Positions 5,022-7,770 of a stretch of DNA of 7,770 nucleotides are shown piece after piece (positions within the stretch are counted from its first letter, which is position 1; each line of letters opens with the position of its first letter). The stretch is from an uncultured Clostridia bacterium (GTDB lineage Bacteria > Bacillota > Clostridia > Christensenellales > CAG-314). The position numbers and the translations under genes are program-made. The stretch is taken from positions 1-7,770 of the forward strand of contig CAKQXG010000094.1 of NCBI GenBank assembly GCA_934281515.1. The letters run 5' to 3'. A model generated the notes under the pieces. The model worked only from the letters and a program-made list of their open reading frames with translations, ran no database searches and was not told the DNA's origin.

Positions 5022-5696
5022 TTACTCCACTTTCGTCACGTCTTCGCCTTGCAAAAAGTCGGGGGTCGGCTCTTCGGCGGCGGTTGCGGCAGTATCTGCG
5101 TCTACGCTGGGCAACACAACCTTGTCGAACATCGGCTTGTCCACCACGGTTTGCGGCGATGTGACTGCCTCGGACAGCTGCTGTAACTTGGCAAACAAAG
5201 ATTCGTAGTCGGGTAGGTCGGTAACGTCGCTGATGCTGAACCGTTTCAAGAAGTCGTCCGTCGTACCAAACAACAGCGGTTTTCCGATTGTTTCCTTGCG
5301 CCCCACTACCTGAATAAGTCCAAGACTCATCAATGTCTGTACAGCATAAGTGCAGTCCTTGCTACGAATATCTTCTATATCGAGCCGCGTCACAGGTTGT
5401 TTGTAAGCGACTATTGCCAGTGTTTCCAGCATGGCGTTGGTCAGTTCCTTCTCCTTGATTGGGTTAAGAACCGCTTCCACTTCCTTGGCATTGTCGGGGT
5501 TGGATGCAAACTGCAATTTTTTGTTGAAACGCAACAGATTGATACCGCAGTCTTTGCCGTACTTTACAATAAGTTCGCTTACTGCCTCGTTAAACTTGCT
5601 ATCGGAAATTTCCAACTTTTCCTTAATAAACGACTCTTCCACTTCTTTGCCCGAAAGGAACAAAATGGACTCGATAATACTACTCAACTTGCTCAT
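5022..5696 (-). CDS. scpB: Segregation and condensation protein B
   Basis: A 224-residue ScpB, the winged-helix dimer that binds kleisin ScpA in the SMC-ScpAB condensin and helps load and organise the chromosome. Family signatures are IIESILFLSGKEV at the N-terminus, the central LETLAIVAYKQPVTRLDIEDIR, then GRKETIGKPLLFGTTDDFLKRFSI and DLPDYESL. Both winged-helix regions are therefore present. The final 45 or so residues (SEAVTSPQT to VTKVE) form a low-complexity acidic tail beyond the conserved core. The ATG at 5696 is chosen over the GTG at 5711 because GGAGGG lies 5 nt before it. It overlaps the end of scpA by 17 nt, so the partners are probably translationally coupled. Confidence 0.97.
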   Translation of the reverse strand: MSKLSSIIESILFLSGKEVEESFIKEKLEISDSKFNEAVSELIVKYGKDCGINLLRFNKKLQFASNPDNAKEVEAVLNPIKEKELTNAMLETLAIVAYKQPVTRLDIEDIRSKDCTYAVQTLMSLGLIQVVGRKETIGKPLLFGTTDDFLKRFSISDVTDLPDYESLFAKLQQLSEAVTSPQTVVDKPMFDKVVLPSVDADTAATAAEEPTPDFLQGEDVTKVE

Positions 5697-6570
5697 ATTC
5701 GCCCTCCACATCTACGCGTATGTCGTCGCTACCTGCGCGTTTGATGATGACAATATCTTCAAACAAACCTTCCTGCCGCAAGGAAATAACCTGCAACTTC
5801 AACAGTTCCAGCACGGCGATAAAAGTCGTTACAAATTCGTTACGCGTGACGTGTTCGTCAAACAGCTCCATAAAACGGAATTGATCGACCGTTTTCAACA
5901 CTTCGCGTATGTAATTGATTTTTTGCGGCACGGAAAAACTCTCGCGTGCCATAACGCGGTTGACCGTCGTAGACTGTTCCGTCTTTACCTGCAACTTTGC
6001 CAAAAACTTGTTGAACGCCGCAACAAAGCCGTCGATGGACAAGTTTTCCTTGATAACCGACACTTCCTTGCCGACATTCTTGTCAGGTTCACGGTAAAAG
6101 CGGTCGACGTTTTCCTGCGTTTTAAGTTCGGTGACAATTTCCTTAAACAGCTTGTATTCTTCCAATTGACGGATAAGCACTTCTTCCGGCGTTTCTTCTT
6201 CTGGTTCAAGTTCCTTAAGTATCGGCAACAATGCGCGCGACTTGATTTCCAATAGCGTCGCCGACATCGCCATATACTCGCCGGCAAGTTCCACGTCCAG
6301 GTCGGATACCTGATCCATATATGCCAAAAACTGCTCGGTCACCTGCGACACAAAAATGTCCTTTATTTCTATTTTATTTTCCTTTACAAGACTCAACAAA
6401 AGGTCAAGCGGTCCGTCGAAGTTGGACAGCTTAAGCTCCAGCACGTTTTTTTGTTCTTCCAGCTCCAACTGCTGCCCGACGGTTTGTTGTTCGGCAGATT
6501 GGTTTTCAGCCACGGTTTGGTTTTGCTCTGCGCCGTCGGCTTGTCCTTGCAATATTTGTTCGTCCGCCAT
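5680..6570 (-). CDS. scpA: Segregation and condensation protein A (kleisin) with Gln-rich N-terminal extension
   Basis: A 296-residue kleisin that bridges the SMC head domains and recruits ScpB. The conserved start of the family, LKLSNFDGPLDLLLSLV (46-62), is followed by KNEIEI-like KENKIEIKDIFVSQVTEQF, YMAMSATLLEIKSRALLP and a C-terminal winged helix (FMELFDEHVTRNEFVTTFIAVLELLKLQ). Most ScpA proteins enter the kleisin motif within the first ten residues. Here about 42 residues precede it, with eleven Gln and many Glu, which makes the protein longer than usual. The ATG at 6570 follows the protease stop codon by one base (TAG-T-ATG). GGAGG sits 13 nt upstream inside the protease gene, a rather long spacing, so coupled re-initiation is likely. 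Confidence 0.96.
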   Translation of the reverse strand: MADEQILQGQADGAEQNQTVAENQSAEQQTVGQQLELEEQKNVLELKLSNFDGPLDLLLSLVKENKIEIKDIFVSQVTEQFLAYMDQVSDLDVELAGEYMAMSATLLEIKSRALLPILKELEPEEETPEEVLIRQLEEYKLFKEIVTELKTQENVDRFYREPDKNVGKEVSVIKENLSIDGFVAAFNKFLAKLQVKTEQSTTVNRVMARESFSVPQKINYIREVLKTVDQFRFMELFDEHVTRNEFVTTFIAVLELLKLQVISLRQEGLFEDIVIIKRAGSDDIRVDVEGEYEQVE

Positions 6571-6571
6571 A

Positions 6572-7294
6572 CTAAATGGGTAACCTCCACATCGTTATGA
6601 ATGTTCGCTGTATCAACCCACCGAAACGGGTAAAGTACCAGTACAGCGGAGAATACTTTTCAAGCACGGGCACAATACCGCACACCCAATCGACAACCAC
6701 AATGCCAAGCAAAATGTACACGCTTGCGTTACGCAAACCACGCATAAAACGGTTATCCTCACCCACAAACGCAGCAATAAAACGGAAACCGTCCAACGGG
6801 AAAATCGGCAAAATGTTAAACAGCGCAAAACTGATATTGACCGTCATTGTGTACATAAAGAGCATCCACAAAAAGAACACAATGTAGTACGGCGTTGTGC
6901 CCTGATCGTAGTAAGTGGACGAATAGGTCAGCAAAGCGGCAAATCCCGAAGAAATCGCAGCCAACAGCATATTTGTAAAAACGCCTGCCAACGACACTGT
7001 AATTTCGCCGAGACGACGGTTTTTGTAGTTGTTGGGATTGACGGGCACTGGACGTGCGTAACCGAAACCGAGCATCAGCATCAAAAACAACCCGAACAGG
7101 TCAAAGTGCGCCTTTGGGTTGAGCGTCAGTCTGCCTGCGACCTTTGCCGTGTAGTCGCCGTTCCACTTCGCCACCAACGCATGAGAAAACTCGTGCGCGC
7201 AAAGTGCGATCACGATAGCCAATCCGGCGTCAATGCACGCAAGCAACGCTTCGCGGCACAATCCATAGGTTTGAAAGATTCTGAAAAATAGCAT
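6572..7294 (-). CDS. Site-2 protease family membrane metalloprotease (peptidase M50)
   Basis: A 240-residue polytopic membrane protein of the M50B site-2 protease class, which cleaves substrates inside the membrane with zinc. HEFSH (34-38) is the HExxH motif, in a hydrophobic helix (LAIVIALCAHEFSHALVA). GRLTLNP (54-60) and RPVPVNP (81-87) are typical of the subgroup. NILPIFPLDGFR (160-171) supplies the third zinc ligand, Asp168. About five or six hydrophobic segments can be seen. The usual AGP..N motif reads AGVFTN (103-108), with Val for Pro. The substrate is unknown; this gene often precedes scpAB in Bacillota. The frame is open to TTG 7330, but that TTG is part of the -35 box. The ATG at 7294 has no Shine-Dalgarno and sits 6 nt after a -10 box, suggesting a leaderless message. 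Confidence 0.93.
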   Translation of the reverse strand: MLFFRIFQTYGLCREALLACIDAGLAIVIALCAHEFSHALVAKWNGDYTAKVAGRLTLNPKAHFDLFGLFLMLMLGFGYARPVPVNPNNYKNRRLGEITVSLAGVFTNMLLAAISSGFAALLTYSSTYYDQGTTPYYIVFFLWMLFMYTMTVNISFALFNILPIFPLDGFRFIAAFVGEDNRFMRGLRNASVYILLGIVVVDWVCGIVPVLEKYSPLYWYFTRFGGLIQRTFITMWRLPI

Positions 7295-7300
7295 GTTATT

Positions 7301-7330
7301 ATTGTAGCACAACCAACGGCAAAGTGTCAA
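7301..7330 (-). promoter_or_regulatory. Proximal promoter of the protease-scpA-scpB unit
   Basis: Minus strand: TTGACA (7330-7325, perfect), 18-nt spacer, TACAAT (7306-7301, five of six) with TG-C before it (extended -10). Six bases, AATAAC, separate the -10 from the ATG at 7294, so the expected start falls on or next to the A of the start codon. Confidence 0.78.
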
Positions 7331-7364
7331 TCGTTGAAGTGTAAATGAGTGCTCGACGTATCAA

Positions 7365-7392
7365 ATAATAACAAATATTAACATATTGTCAA
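7365..7392 (-). promoter_or_regulatory. Distal promoter of the protease-scpA-scpB unit
   Basis: Minus strand: TTGACA (7392-7387, perfect), 16-nt spacer, TATTAT (7370-7365, five of six). A start near 7358 would give a leader of about 64 nt that runs through the proximal promoter to the same ATG, which lacks a Shine-Dalgarno. Confidence 0.65.
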
Positions 7393-7456
7393 CCATTGCA
7401 AAACCACCGTGGCAAACAAGCGCATACACGTCGCCCGGAGCAACGGCGAAACGCAC

Positions 7457-7492
7457 AAAAAAAGCCGACGGAATACATCGATCCTTGTCGGC
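7457..7492 (-). terminator. Intrinsic terminator of the dCMP deaminase gene
   Basis: Minus strand GCCGAC (7492-7487) pairs with GTCGGC (7469-7464), followed by TTTTTTT (7463-7457). GGA/TCC can extend the stem inside after an AA bulge. It lies 38 nt after the stop codon and separates this gene from the protease promoters. Confidence 0.85.
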
Positions 7493-7530
7493 AATTAAAC
7501 AGGTCAACAATAAAGGAATACGCGCGATTG

Positions 7531-7770
7531 TCAGTCGGTGTACAACTCCACCACCACGCCTGCTTCCTTCAACAAGCGCAAGGCGAATTCGTCGGGGTAG
7601 CCCTCGCCGTAGACAATGCGCTTGATACCTGCGTTGATAATCATCTTGGCGCAGATAACGCAAGGTTGATGCGTGCAGTACAGCGTTGCACCGTCAAGCA
7701 CGGTACCGAGACGAGCTGCCTGGATAATGGCATTTTGCTCGGCATGCACTGCGTAGCACAACTCATGGCG
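7531..7770 (-). CDS. comEB: dCMP deaminase, ComEB type (3' part)
   Basis: The last 79 residues of a zinc-dependent cytidine/deoxycytidylate deaminase; the N-terminus lies beyond the window. HAEQNAI contains the HAE motif (zinc-binding His and catalytic Glu), and THQPCVICAKMIINAG contains the PCxxC pair that completes the zinc site. IKRIVYGEGYPDEFALRLLKEAGV is typical of the dCMP deaminase C-terminus. The enzyme converts dCMP to dUMP for thymidylate synthesis. In Bacillus the homologue is called ComEB because it lies in a competence operon, but no competence gene is visible here. A tRNA-modifying or riboflavin-type deaminase is less likely given the HAEQNAI and MIINAGIKRIVY segments. It ends at the terminator at 7457-7492. 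Confidence 0.9.
   Translation of the reverse strand, partial: RHELCYAVHAEQNAIIQAARLGTVLDGATLYCTHQPCVICAKMIINAGIKRIVYGEGYPDEFALRLLKEAGVVVELYTD

Noticed and set aside
6572..7330. M50 protease starting at TTG 7330
   Set aside because: That TTG is the first half of a perfect -35 box, and the added 12 residues are not family-like. ATG 7294 fits better.
1..7770. Mobile elements, CRISPR arrays, tRNA or rRNA genes, defence or toxin-antitoxin modules
   Set aside because: No direct repeats in array form, transposase, cloverleaf or rRNA-like sequence was seen; every sizeable gene is a housekeeping family or common regulator.

Overview
All recognisable genes lie on the minus strand, so the biology reads from high to low coordinates. 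Gene content and order (dCMP deaminase, M50 protease-scpA-scpB, infC-rpmI-rplT-TrmH/SpoU methyltransferase, yebC, NUDIX, LysR, pyrophosphatase), strong GGAGG ribosome binding sites, TTGACA/TATAAT-type promoters and T-tailed terminators point to a low-to-moderate GC Bacillota chromosome, probably a Clostridia-like lineage. That placement is an inference from family resemblance; no taxonomic search was possible. There is no sign of mobile DNA: this is a housekeeping region.

Layout in transcription order. (1) 7770-7531: 3' end of a ComEB-type dCMP deaminase, closed by a terminator at 7457-7492. (2) 7392-4876: two promoters feed a rhomboid-unrelated, M50-type site-2 protease, then scpA and scpB, the kleisin and winged-helix partners of SMC. 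The group ends at a terminator at 4876-4894 preceded by abutting hairpins. (3) 4805-3462: a near-consensus promoter, a leader of about 150 nt with a possible pseudoknot and an attenuator hairpin, then infC (apparent AUC start), rpmI and rplT. This is the classic IF-3/L35/L20 operon with L20-type attenuation architecture. A nested terminator follows rplT. (4) 3442-1169: a SpoU-family RNA methyltransferase with no promoter or ribosome binding site of its own that I can see, then yebC and a NUDIX hydrolase joined by a TAATG overlap, then a terminator. (5) 1148-1: a LysR-type regulator with a good extended -10 promoter, followed by the first 22 codons of a family I inorganic pyrophosphatase that runs off the window.

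The genes serve chromosome segregation (ScpAB), translation initiation and ribosome assembly (IF-3, L35, L20, rRNA methylation, YebC), nucleotide and pyrophosphate housekeeping (dCMP deaminase, NUDIX, PPase) and membrane proteolysis. I do not see a new defence, mobile or biosynthetic system. The most rewarding parts are regulatory: the infC leader with its non-AUG start, a possibly leaderless protease mRNA, and a methyltransferase that begins right behind the L20-operon terminator.
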